Shown here piece by piece: positions 34,621-43,887 of a DNA stretch of 64,000 nucleotides. Positions within the stretch are counted from its first letter, which is position 1. Each line of letters starts with the position of its first letter. The notes under the pieces were generated by a model. It did no database searches. It saw only the letters and a program-made list of their open reading frames with translations, and was not told the DNA's origin. Origin of the DNA: Rhodalgimonas zhirmunskyi (GTDB taxonomy: Bacteria; Pseudomonadota; Alphaproteobacteria; Rhodobacterales; Rhodobacteraceae); the NCBI GenBank assembly GCA_030848925.1, contig JANFFA010000002.1, forward strand, positions 638,162-702,161, written 5' to 3'. A program made the position numbers and the translations under genes.

Positions 34621-34646
34621 AGGCGCCCTCGGGCGCCTTTGTTGTT
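34621..34646 (+). terminator. intrinsic terminator of tRNA-Pro
   Basis: AGGCGCCC pairs exactly with GGGCGCCT across a TC tip (realistically a 6-bp stem with a larger loop), followed by TTGTTGTTT, starting 8 nt after the tRNA. Confidence 0.85.
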
Positions 34647-35025
34647 TCCGCGGGAATGCTTGGTAATCCTTTGTCCGCCAGAAAGCTCTGACAGTTTTGG
34701 GCACTTGAACAGGATGGAAACTGGGTTCTGGAGCCGGTATTGAATTCCAAGGTTGAGGGCCTCAACTGGGCCGCAGAATGCACTGTAAGGTTCGTTCGTG
34801 CAGACCGGACATGAAAAAATATCGGATTTGTTTGCCGTAGAGACGCATTTCGGGCGGATTGGCATCAAATGCGTTTCCGACTGCCCTGCCGATCTTATTG
34901 CGATGGTACGGAATGCAGTTGATCTTCGCCTCTTTCCTTCATGGTCACGTGTTGACACTTGCGCCTTGACGGTTTCCGCTGGTTACCTGAAATTTCGAAT
35001 ATCAATTCAGGGGTGAGGATTCAGA
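34647..35025. other. intergenic region with possible gene remnant
   Basis: This 379-nt gap between the tRNA terminator and the SbcD-like gene is AT-richer than its surroundings. A minus-strand frame (to 34958) contains RPKCVSTANKSDIFSCPVC and a third cysteine further on, which recalls short zinc-ribbon proteins. It runs through the tRNA terminator and has no ribosome-binding site, so I treat it as a possible remnant only. Confidence 0.3.
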
Positions 35026-36270
35026 TTGGCGTTCAGCTTTGTGCATACGGCGGATATTCACCTCGATTCGCCTCTGAAAACTTTGGCCCTGCGCGACGAA
35101 AGTTTGGCCGAACTGGTCGGAAATGCCACGCGTGAAACATTCACCCGCATCATCGATCTGTGCGTTGCTGAAGAGGTCCAGGCCCTGCTTATTGCGGGCG
35201 ATCTTTACGATGGCGGGCAAACCTCGATGAAAACCGCACGATTTCTGGCACAGGAAATGCTGCGCCTGGACGCGGCAGGCATTCCTGCTTTCGTGGTGCG
35301 CGGGAATCATGATGCGGCGTCCCGGATCACCAATGAATTGACACTGCCCGATAGTGTGAAGGTTTTTTCCGGCCGCGCAGAGCAGGTCGAAACTCTTTGG
35401 AATGATCATGCCGTTGCGGTGCACGGCATATCGTTTCGAGATCCACATATGCCCGATACGATGCTGGATCGTTTCGGCCCACCTTTGCCGGGGGCTTTTA
35501 ATATTGGAATGCTGCACACTTCGCTCGGTGGCGCTCCGGGTCACGATCCGTATGCGCCTTGTTCATTAGGTGAGCTTCAGGCCACGGGCTATGATTATTG
35601 GGCGCTCGGCCATATCCACCAGCGCGACGCCTATCCCGGGTCGACCACGGTCGTCATGCCGGGCATTCCGCAAGGGCGCGATATCGGCGAAGCCGGACCC
35701 AAATCCGTCACTCTTGTCACCGTGGGCGACGACGAAGAAGTCAGCCTGACCGAACGCTACCTTTCAGTTGCCCAATTCGAGCGCGCGACCGTCAACTGTC
35801 AGGACATATCAGATTGGCCTGCGCTGATAGACGGATTGAAGAAAGCGCTCATAGCCGTGCGCCGGGAAAGCGGTGGAGAACAACAGATCGTGCGCCCGGT
35901 GCTGGTCGGGGCCACGCCGCTTGCGTGGCGGATCGGGCGGGACGTGGATCTTATACGCGAGGAAGCTCAAGTCATCGCCGAGCAGTTGGGCTCCCTGTGG
36001 ATCGACAAAATCGAAATCGCGCTTACCGCAGACAAGACCACCTCTCCCGGCGGCGCGGTTGGCGAATTGGCCGAAATCATTGCTCAAGGAAACTTGCGAC
36101 CAGAAGACCCAACAGTGCAGGACGAAGTAAACCGCCTTTTGAAGCATCTCCCGCGAGAGCTTCGTGGCATTCTGGGCGATAGCGAAGAACAGTCCGCAGC
36201 GGCCTTGGCTGACGCGATGCAGCGGGGCGCGCTGGATGTGCTCGCCCGCCTTGATGCGACTGAGACCTGA
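35026..36270 (+). CDS. SbcD/YhaO-like DNA repair exonuclease subunit
   Basis: A 414-aa calcineurin-fold nuclease with all metal blocks: FVHTADIHLDSPL, LLIAGDLYDGG, FVVRGNHDAASR, GMLHTSLGG and YWALGHIHQRD. It corresponds to the nuclease half of SbcCD/Mre11-Rad50-type complexes, closer to the YhaO branch. It appears to start with TTG at 35026, with GAGG about 8 nt upstream. The ATPase partner begins 3 nt after its stop. Confidence 0.88.
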   Translation: MAFSFVHTADIHLDSPLKTLALRDESLAELVGNATRETFTRIIDLCVAEEVQALLIAGDLYDGGQTSMKTARFLAQEMLRLDAAGIPAFVVRGNHDAASRITNELTLPDSVKVFSGRAEQVETLWNDHAVAVHGISFRDPHMPDTMLDRFGPPLPGAFNIGMLHTSLGGAPGHDPYAPCSLGELQATGYDYWALGHIHQRDAYPGSTTVVMPGIPQGRDIGEAGPKSVTLVTVGDDEEVSLTERYLSVAQFERATVNCQDISDWPALIDGLKKALIAVRRESGGEQQIVRPVLVGATPLAWRIGRDVDLIREEAQVIAEQLGSLWIDKIEIALTADKTTSPGGAVGELAEIIAQGNLRPEDPTVQDEVNRLLKHLPRELRGILGDSEEQSAAALADAMQRGALDVLARLDATET

Positions 36271-36273
36271 GAA

Positions 36274-39200
36274 ATGCGCCTAAACCGCCTCGACCTCACA
36301 CGCTATGGCAAGTTCACAGATGTGAGCCTGACGTTCCCGCACCCTGTTCAAAACGGCCCGGACCTACACGTGATCTATGGCGCCAACGAAGCAGGCAAAT
36401 CTACCCTGCTCGAGGCATGGCTAGATCTGTTGTTTCAGATACCCGTGCGCAGCACCATGGGGTTCATACATCCCTATCAATCCATGCGCTTGGGCGCGCA
36501 GCTTGAGATCGACAATCGCTTGCATGAAATTGTGAGGATCAAAAAGCGCGACAATTCCCTACTGGATGCAAACGATGCGCCTCTGGGCGAAGCCCTGCTG
36601 CACGGGGGGCTTCGCGGTCTTGACCGGGCGTCTTATGCCGCGATGTTTTCCCTCAACGGCCAAACCCTCAATGATGGTGGGGAAAGCATTCTGGCAAGCA
36701 AGGGTGACCTAGGGGAGCTGTTGTTTCAGGCAAGCGCCGGTCTCGCCGATCTGGCGGGCCAGCTGGAAGCGCTGAATGAAAACTCCGAGGCATTTCTCAA
36801 CCGGACCGGACGGAAAGGCAAACTTCGCGAACTTGTCGCCGACTTCGATGAACTTGGACGGCAGGTCAAAGACCTCGATACCGCTGCTGCGGAATACAAG
36901 CGCCTCTCGACTGAGCGCGACCGCGCAGATGAAGCATGGAAGAAAGCGCGAGAGGCGGCAGAGCATGCGCAGGTCGAACTCATTGAAACCGAGCGGCGAA
37001 TAGAGGCGCGGCCATTGCTTGCCCGCCTCGAGCGACACGAAGCCGCGATTGCGACATATGGCCCACTGCCAGAGCCACCGGAAGGATGGCTGGAGGAACT
37101 GCCGCTTCTGGATAGACAAGAGACCGCGATATCAACCCGGCTGGAGACAGCAAGACACGCGGTGAAATCCCTTCAGGATGATTTGAAAAACATGCCCCCC
37201 GATCAGGCGGCTCTGGATGCGAAGGAAGCTGTCGAAGGGGCAGAGCAGTTGAAGTCCGCCCACGATACAGCCCTCAACGACCTGCCCAAACGCCAGAGCG
37301 AACTCGACATCGTAGCCGGGGCGGTGAACGAATGTCTGGCACGGTTGGGGCAGGGGGGTGTGGAACCTGCAGTGCTTATGCCCGAAGCCGCAGTAATCGG
37401 GCGCTTGCGTGAGTTGATCGAGCAGCATTCTGGCGTGAAAACTGCTCGCGAAAGCGCTGTTCTGGAACTCGAAGAAGCCCGTGCCGAGCAGGAGCGCGCG
37501 ATAGAGCGCCTAAGGCAAGCCGGAGGCAGCGCGTCGGATCAGGGAGGTTTGCCCGGGCTTGTGCAAAAACTGCGCCGAGAAGATCCAGATCAAGCGCTGC
37601 GCAGGGCCGAGGCAAATCTGATCGAAGCGGACGCCCGTGTGCAGTCTGCGCTGAGCGCGATGTCACCATGGACAGGTAACATAGAAGATCTGGTGCGCCT
37701 AAATGTGCCTGAACGTGCCGTATTGAAACAGCTCGACGCGCAAATCAAAGATGCAGATCGTCTGCTCGAACGAGCCCAAGACCGGGTGGAGCAGGCCGAA
37801 CAGGACATGGCGCAGGCCCGGGCCCGCAAAGAGGCGATTGCATCGGCAGACACCGTTACACTCGAAGAGGCCGCGCAGGTCCGAACCCAGCGCGAAGCCG
37901 AGTGGTCGCGCCACCGCAGCGCCCTTACTGACGAAACCGCCCTCAGTTTCGAAGCGGCAATGCGGCTTGATGATCAGGTAACGGCCACCCTTGCGCATCA
38001 ACGTGCTCATGAAGAAATGACGGCCGGTGCTGCGCGCGCGCTAGCAGAAGCCGAGCTACAGCTAGAGAGCGCTCTAAAATACCGCACCGATGCACTTGCG
38101 CGGCGCAACGATCTCTCCCAGCGGCTAGGCGGGATTGTTGCCAATGTCTCGCCCGCGCTGCCCGCAAAAATGGAACTGCCTGAATTCGAGGCGTGGATCG
38201 ACCGATTTGATGTCGCGTGCGCCGCACAGGTCGCCCGAGAGAAGGCGGTTCGCGAACATTCTCTTTTCAGGCAAGAGTCCGACCGCGCGCTTGCCGATAT
38301 TTGTGAGGCGTTGAGGCGCGCTGGCCATGAAATCGATGCCAGTTCCGGTCTGGCCTTCGCTCTGGAAACCGCACAGTCATTACTGGATCGCGCAACCCGG
38401 ATTGAGGCGCTGCGTGAAGCCGAAGGCCAAGCGAGGCAAGATGTTGCCCGACGCGCGCGCACACACGCCACTGCCGAAGCCGCACTGGAAGAGTGGCAAG
38501 CCGCATGGAACAACGCCTGCTCGAACACGTGGATGGCGGGGGCTTCGCTCGGTGTTGCAGAAATGCGGGCAATCCTTGAAGAGCTTGATCGTCTGCAAGC
38601 GCATCATGCGCGCATGGTCGAACTGACCCATCGGATCGCCACCATGCAGGCCAATCAGAACCATTTCGAACAGTCGGTTCGTAGTTTGGCGACGCGTCTT
38701 GATCTTGATGAGAGCAAACCCGTTCCGGAATTGTGGCGCGGTATTACCAATCGGCTGCAAGCGGCGGATGCCCGCGAAAATCAGCGGGCGATCCTCGAGC
38801 AGAAGTTCGAAACAGCGCGCCAATCCCTGGCCAAGATCGAAAGTGAAGCCACACTCCACAGCAGCCGAACCTCGGAGTTCGCCCGATACTTCGGCGTCGA
38901 GACATGGGCGGATGCGCGCGATTCGCTGGCCCGTGCGGGAGACCTATCGAAACTGCACGAAGCTCGGCGCGATGTGATCGAAGATCTCTGTGTCCGTATG
39001 CATTGCCAAACGATAGACGAGGTCCGGGACGACCTTGAAAGCACCGATACTGATGCACTGGAAGCGCGCGCGGAAAGCCTTCGCGCTGACTTAAAGGCGT
39101 TGCGCAGCGCGCAGGAAGAGGCGCAGGACACGTTCCGCAAGGCCGAAGAAGCCGTCGACGCGGTCGGTGGCGACGATGCCGTTGCCCGCTTGGAAGAACG

Positions 39201-39717
39201 GCGCCAAACATTGCTTTTGGAAATGGAGGAGGGCGCCAGAAAGCACCTTCGCCAACGGCTGGGCCTTCTTGCGGTCGATGCCGCTCTCAGGCGCTATCGC
39301 GACACGCATCGTAGCGGCATGCTGGACCGCGCATCCGAGTCGTTTCGTGTCATGTCACGCGATCGCTATTCCGGGCTTGCGGCGTCATTTGATGGCAACC
39401 ATGAGGTTCTTGTCGCGCTGGGGGCCGAGGGCGGCTCGAAACATGCGGATCAACTGTCCGAGGGCACACGGGCGCAGCTTTACCTTGCCCTTCGGATCGC
39501 CGGTTATCATGAGTTCGTCCGCAATAACGGACCGGTGCCCTTCATCGCAGATGACATCATGGAAAGTTTCGACGACTCTCGCGCAACGGAAGCCTTCGCT
39601 CTCATGGCGCAGATGAGTGAACAGGGTCAGGTGATCTATCTGACCCATCATGCCCACCTTTGCGAGATTGTTCGTCGGGTCTGCCCATCTGTTCACATCC
39701 ACGAACTGCCCGAATGA
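36274..39717 (+). CDS. SbcC/YhaN-like AAA ATPase, long coiled coil
   Basis: An 1147-aa SMC/Rad50-like protein. Walker A is IYGANEAGKSTLLEAW (about residues 33-48). Long charged coiled coils fill about residues 170-1000, rich in A/E/R heptads. The C-terminal half-site has the signature LSEGTRAQLYLALRIAGYHEF and Walker B PVPFIADDIMESFDD. It should pair with the upstream nuclease to process DNA ends. No zinc-hook CxxC is visible in the coiled coil, which fits the YhaN branch rather than Rad50/SbcC proper. A larger-than-average share of rarer codons is not apparent. Confidence 0.88.
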   Translation: MRLNRLDLTRYGKFTDVSLTFPHPVQNGPDLHVIYGANEAGKSTLLEAWLDLLFQIPVRSTMGFIHPYQSMRLGAQLEIDNRLHEIVRIKKRDNSLLDANDAPLGEALLHGGLRGLDRASYAAMFSLNGQTLNDGGESILASKGDLGELLFQASAGLADLAGQLEALNENSEAFLNRTGRKGKLRELVADFDELGRQVKDLDTAAAEYKRLSTERDRADEAWKKAREAAEHAQVELIETERRIEARPLLARLERHEAAIATYGPLPEPPEGWLEELPLLDRQETAISTRLETARHAVKSLQDDLKNMPPDQAALDAKEAVEGAEQLKSAHDTALNDLPKRQSELDIVAGAVNECLARLGQGGVEPAVLMPEAAVIGRLRELIEQHSGVKTARESAVLELEEARAEQERAIERLRQAGGSASDQGGLPGLVQKLRREDPDQALRRAEANLIEADARVQSALSAMSPWTGNIEDLVRLNVPERAVLKQLDAQIKDADRLLERAQDRVEQAEQDMAQARARKEAIASADTVTLEEAAQVRTQREAEWSRHRSALTDETALSFEAAMRLDDQVTATLAHQRAHEEMTAGAARALAEAELQLESALKYRTDALARRNDLSQRLGGIVANVSPALPAKMELPEFEAWIDRFDVACAAQVAREKAVREHSLFRQESDRALADICEALRRAGHEIDASSGLAFALETAQSLLDRATRIEALREAEGQARQDVARRARTHATAEAALEEWQAAWNNACSNTWMAGASLGVAEMRAILEELDRLQAHHARMVELTHRIATMQANQNHFEQSVRSLATRLDLDESKPVPELWRGITNRLQAADARENQRAILEQKFETARQSLAKIESEATLHSSRTSEFARYFGVETWADARDSLARAGDLSKLHEARRDVIEDLCVRMHCQTIDEVRDDLESTDTDALEARAESLRADLKALRSAQEEAQDTFRKAEEAVDAVGGDDAVARLEERRQTLLLEMEEGARKHLRQRLGLLAVDAALRRYRDTHRSGMLDRASESFRVMSRDRYSGLAASFDGNHEVLVALGAEGGSKHADQLSEGTRAQLYLALRIAGYHEFVRNNGPVPFIADDIMESFDDSRATEAFALMAQMSEQGQVIYLTHHAHLCEIVRRVCPSVHIHELPE

Positions 39718-39812
39718 CAAAACGCAAGCCGCGCTGATGTTGATGGCCGTCGCAGCGCCCGATTCAAGAAGTTACGCTAGAACAACCCGTCCAAGGCGAA
39801 GGCCCGACCGCT

Positions 39813-40442
39813 CTAAAGCGCGGGGTCGGCTCCGTCAGGGCGTATATAGCCGCGCAATGCCTCACGCGTGACGTCCCGCGCGATATCGGCTCGCTTGAGC
39901 GACCCCTCGTCACGATACCAGATGCCTACCCAGTTGACTGCACCAAGGATGACGAAGCTGGCCATCTTGGGGTCAAGATCGCTTCGAAGCGAGCCATCCT
40001 CGACCCCGGCGCGCAACGTCTCGCGCACGAGGGAGTCGAGCTTGTCACGGCTTGCCAACTCTCCGCGCTTGTGACCGGTGGTGACATGCGGCGGCGTATA
40101 GCTCCACAGATACTGCATGTCTCTTTCCGTCATGGTGAGGATATAGGCCTGCAACCCGGCGTTCAGCCGCTCTGCGGCGGATCTGTTTCCGGCCATCGCT
40201 GCTTCGACGCTGGTGACAAGCCGCTCCATCCCGGCGTCATAACACTGCATCAGCAGATCGCTCTTGCTGCTGATGTAGTTGTAAAGCGCCGCTTTCGTCA
40301 CGCCGAGTTCGGCGGCGATGTCGTCCAGCCGCACGTTCTCATATCCTTCGGCGCCAAACCGCAAGCTTGCACAGCGCACGATCTCGCGGCGCTTGAGGTC
40401 GCGCAGTTTCTCTCGGGTCGGAAAGCCGGTGATATCTGTCAT
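39813..40442 (-). CDS. TetR/AcrR-family regulator
   Basis: A 209-aa regulator with the N-terminal TetR helix-turn-helix (IVRCASLRFGAEGYENVRLDDIAAELGVTKAALYNYISSKSDLL) and an all-helical ligand domain. ATG at 40442 is chosen; the longer frame adds 22 unconserved residues. It is divergent from the carboxylase-ligase-TRAP genes, 185 nt apart, and probably represses them in the absence of an acyl-CoA-type inducer, as many such regulators of fatty and organic acid genes do (inference). Confidence 0.9.
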   Translation of the reverse strand: MTDITGFPTREKLRDLKRREIVRCASLRFGAEGYENVRLDDIAAELGVTKAALYNYISSKSDLLMQCYDAGMERLVTSVEAAMAGNRSAAERLNAGLQAYILTMTERDMQYLWSYTPPHVTTGHKRGELASRDKLDSLVRETLRAGVEDGSLRSDLDPKMASFVILGAVNWVGIWYRDEGSLKRADIARDVTREALRGYIRPDGADPAL

Positions 40443-40627
40443 TCGCGCTATATCTACACATCGCGACCCAGCGTCAATATGGTGAACCTTTATGTCACAC
40501 CTTGCCAAAGGGTGTTAGTCCAACCTACAGAAGCTTAAGTTACCCAGAGTTACCAAGCCGTCGCCAAGTCAGGGCGAATGGCCGCAACTCAGGGAGAGGG
40601 TGACACGGTCGCAGGGGAGGGCTACCG

Positions 40628-43600
40628 ATGATCAAGAAATTGCTGATCGCCAACCGTGGTGAAATCGCAATCCGGGTTGCACGCACGGCGGCGGCCATGG
40701 GCATCGAAACGGTCGCGGTTCACACCGCTGACGACGCGGCCTCGCTGCATGTCAAACATGCCGATGAATTGCGCTGCCTGCCCGGTTCCGGCGTCGCCGG
40801 TTACCTCGACATCGACGCGATGGTCGCGATTGCCATCGAAACCGGGTGCGACGGGGTCCACCCCGGTTACGGCCTGCTCAGTGAGCGCGATGACTTCGCC
40901 GAGGCCTGCGCAAAGGCAGGCTTGATTTTCATCGGTCCGGACGCAGAAACCCTGCGCCGTCAGGGCGACAAGGTTTCGGCCCGAAGCCTTGCAGAAGAGG
41001 CTGGCGTGCCGGTGCTGCGCGGCTCTGATCCGTTTGAAACCGCCGCTGATGCCAAGGCTTTTTTCGAAGCCCACGGCAACGTGCCGCTGATGATCAAGGC
41101 CGTGCACGGCGGAGGCGGTCGCGGTATGCGCGTGGTCCAGTCCGTCGAAGAGATCGAAACCGCCTTCGCGCAGGCCGAAGCAGAAGCGGTATCCGCCTTC
41201 GGCGATGGGGCGCTCTATGCCGAACGCTTCCTGTCCTCCGTGCGTCATATCGAGGTGCAGATCATCGGTGACGGCACCAATGTCACCCACCTGTGGGAGC
41301 GTGACTGCTCGGTGCAAAGGCGCCACCAGAAGATCATCGAACTGGCCCCCGCGCCCAACCTCGCCCCCGCCACGCGCGACGCGCTGTTGAATGCGGCCAT
41401 CGCCATCGGCAAAGCTTGCGACTACCGCGGCCTCGGCACGGTCGAATTTCTGGTCGAAGGCTCGGGCGATTTCTACTTCATCGAAACCAATCCCCGCATT
41501 CAGGTCGAACATACGATCACCGAGGAAATCACCGGTTACGATCTGGTCGAAATCCAGATCGCTCTGGCCTCCGGGTCCAGCCTTGCCGATCTCGGACTCG
41601 ACACACCGCCCGCACCGCCCATCGGCTATAGCGTGCAGGCCCGGATCAACACCGAACGCCTTGCACCCGACGGGACCTTTACGCCGACCGGTGGCACGCT
41701 CAGCGGCTTCCACGCCCCCTCTGGCCCCGGCGTGCGCATCGACAGCTATGCCTACCCCGGCTACAGCACCAACCCCAGCTTCGATTCGATGCTTGCGAAG
41801 CTTGTCGTTCATGAAAAATCCGATGACCTCGAACGTCTGTTCGCCCGGACGGAACGCGCCCTGTCGGAATTCCTGATTGGCGGCGTCGAGACCAACATCG
41901 GGTTCCTTCGTGCGTTGCTGTCGCTGCCAAGGCTGGCCGATTGGCGCGTCGACGTTCGCATGCTCGACACCCTCATGCCCGAACTGGTGGGGCACGAGGC
42001 GGGACAAGACCGTTTCTTCCTGACCAGCGCTGCTGAAACCGAATCTGAAATCGACATTCCCCAAGGCGCCAACGCGCTTCTTTCGCCGACACAGGCAGTG
42101 ATCCAAGAACTCTATGTCGCCATCGGGGATACCATCGCCAAGGGACAGGAAGTCGCCGTTGTCGAAGCGATGAAGATGCAGCACACCATTCTGGCCGAAT
42201 CCGGCGGCACTGTCGTCGCGCTTTACGCTGATGCGGGGGATACCATCGCCCCCGGCATGGCGATCCTTGCGTTCACGCCCGACGACACGCTGGGCGAGGT
42301 CGCGGTCGAGGAAACCCAGCCCGACCCCGATCACATCCGCGACGACCTGTCCACCCTGCAGGATCGGCTTGCCCGCACGCTGGACGAAAACCGCCCCAAG
42401 GCGGTCGAACGCCGTCGCAGTCGCGGTCAGCGCACCACACGCGAGATCGTAGATGCCCTGTGCGAAGGCGGTGATTTCCACGAATACGGCCAGCTCGTCC
42501 TTGCCGGGCAGCGCCGTAAGCTCGGCCTTGAAACGCTGATCGATGTGTCGCCCGCCGATGGCATCGTCACCGGTGTCGGCGCCATCAACGCTGCTGACTT
42601 CGCCGAGGACCGCGCGCAGGTGGCCATGCTGGCCTATGACTCCACCGTCATGGCGGGCACGCAGGGCTATTTCGGGCACCTGAAAACCGATCGCATGATA
42701 GAAGTGGCTCACAAGCGCGGCCTCGCCTCGGTGTTCTTTACCGAAGGCGGCGGCGGGCGTCCAAATGACGATGATTTCGCCCAGACGGTTCAATCCGGCC
42801 TGAAGGTCACGACTTTCGCGGAATACAGCCGGCTCAAGGGTTGGGGTCCGCGCATCACCGTCAATTCCGGGTTTTGCTTCGCCGGGAACGCGGCGTTGTT
42901 CGGCGCGGGCGACATCCGGATCGCCACCCGCAACAGCTGGATCGGCCTCGCCGGCCCAGCGATGATCGAGGCGGGCGGCATCGGCGCCTTCCATCCCAAG
43001 GACATCGGTCCCGCGCCTATGCACGCCGAAAACGGCCTGCTCGATATCCTTGCGGAAGACGATGACGAAGCAATCGCGGCAACGCGTGCCGTGCTGTCCT
43101 ATTTCCAAGGGCCCCTGTCGGATTGGCAGGCCTCGGATCAGCGCCTTCTGCGCCATGCCATTCCGGAAAACCGCAAGAAGACCTACCATATCCGCCCCGT
43201 CATCGAACAACTGGCCGACATGGGCAGCTTCCTTGAACTGGGCGCACAGCACGCGCCCGGCATGATCACCGGTTTCCTACGTATCGAAGGGCGTCCCATG
43301 GGCGTGATCGCCAACAACCCGATGCATTTGGGTGGCGCGCTGGATGCTGCGGCCTCGGCCAAGGGGGCACATTTCCTCAAGCTGTGCAGCAAATTCGGCC
43401 TTCCGGTCCTGTCGCTCTGCGATACGCCCGGCTTCATGGTCGGCCCCGAAAGCGAAACCCAGGGCGCAGTCGCTGCCGCCTGCGACCTGATCTCGGCCGG
43501 GGCCAACCTGAGCGCGCCGATGTTCTTTGTCAGCCTGCGCAAGGCCTATGGAATCGGCGCACAGGCGATGGCCGCCGGAAGCCTTGCGGAACCCGCATTC

Positions 43601-43855
43601 TCGATCTCGTGGCCGACTGGCGAATTCGGCCCGATGGGCTTGGAAGGCGCGGTGCAGCTTGGTTACCGCAAGGAACTCGAAGCCGAAACCGACCCGGCCG
43701 CGCGCGAGGCGCTCTACAACAGTCTCGTCAACGAACTCTACGAACGGGGCGGCGCCATCAACGTGGCATCCACCCACGAGATCGACGCCGTGATCGACCC
43801 CGCCGACACGCGGGGCTGGATCGCCAAAGGGATGCGCATGGCGGCGAATGGTTAG
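40628..43855 (+). CDS. single-chain biotin-dependent acyl-CoA carboxylase
   Basis: A 1075-aa protein uniting all carboxylase parts: biotin carboxylase (residues 1-450; MIKKLLIANRGEIAIRVART, ATP-grasp loop VHGGGGRGMRV, IQVEHTITEEITGYDLVEIQI), a biotin carrier domain with biotinyl lysine K516 (VVEAMKMQHT), and a carboxyltransferase domain (about 570-1075; GGRPNDDDF, LCDTPGFMVGPESE). This layout resembles single-polypeptide acyl-CoA carboxylases such as the long-chain type. The acyl-CoA substrate is unknown. It is followed 32 nt later by an acyl-CoA ligase gene, suggesting that the ligase supplies its substrate. Confidence 0.93.
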   Translation: MIKKLLIANRGEIAIRVARTAAAMGIETVAVHTADDAASLHVKHADELRCLPGSGVAGYLDIDAMVAIAIETGCDGVHPGYGLLSERDDFAEACAKAGLIFIGPDAETLRRQGDKVSARSLAEEAGVPVLRGSDPFETAADAKAFFEAHGNVPLMIKAVHGGGGRGMRVVQSVEEIETAFAQAEAEAVSAFGDGALYAERFLSSVRHIEVQIIGDGTNVTHLWERDCSVQRRHQKIIELAPAPNLAPATRDALLNAAIAIGKACDYRGLGTVEFLVEGSGDFYFIETNPRIQVEHTITEEITGYDLVEIQIALASGSSLADLGLDTPPAPPIGYSVQARINTERLAPDGTFTPTGGTLSGFHAPSGPGVRIDSYAYPGYSTNPSFDSMLAKLVVHEKSDDLERLFARTERALSEFLIGGVETNIGFLRALLSLPRLADWRVDVRMLDTLMPELVGHEAGQDRFFLTSAAETESEIDIPQGANALLSPTQAVIQELYVAIGDTIAKGQEVAVVEAMKMQHTILAESGGTVVALYADAGDTIAPGMAILAFTPDDTLGEVAVEETQPDPDHIRDDLSTLQDRLARTLDENRPKAVERRRSRGQRTTREIVDALCEGGDFHEYGQLVLAGQRRKLGLETLIDVSPADGIVTGVGAINAADFAEDRAQVAMLAYDSTVMAGTQGYFGHLKTDRMIEVAHKRGLASVFFTEGGGGRPNDDDFAQTVQSGLKVTTFAEYSRLKGWGPRITVNSGFCFAGNAALFGAGDIRIATRNSWIGLAGPAMIEAGGIGAFHPKDIGPAPMHAENGLLDILAEDDDEAIAATRAVLSYFQGPLSDWQASDQRLLRHAIPENRKKTYHIRPVIEQLADMGSFLELGAQHAPGMITGFLRIEGRPMGVIANNPMHLGGALDAAASAKGAHFLKLCSKFGLPVLSLCDTPGFMVGPESETQGAVAAACDLISAGANLSAPMFFVSLRKAYGIGAQAMAAGSLAEPAFSISWPTGEFGPMGLEGAVQLGYRKELEAETDPAAREALYNSLVNELYERGGAINVASTHEIDAVIDPADTRGWIAKGMRMAANG

Positions 43856-43887
43856 TCCGGCACACCGGATCTAGGGAGGAGAGAGAA

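Noticed and set aside
34614..34958. 114-aa minus-strand frame with CPVC-type cysteines
   Set aside because: It runs through the tRNA terminator and has no start signal; at most a remnant of a zinc-ribbon-like gene.
40622..43252. 876-aa open frame antisense to the biotin carboxylase gene
   Set aside because: It is the mirror of a GC-rich coding region with strong third-position bias; its composition (runs of G, H, D, R) is that of a shadow frame and no domain is recognisable.
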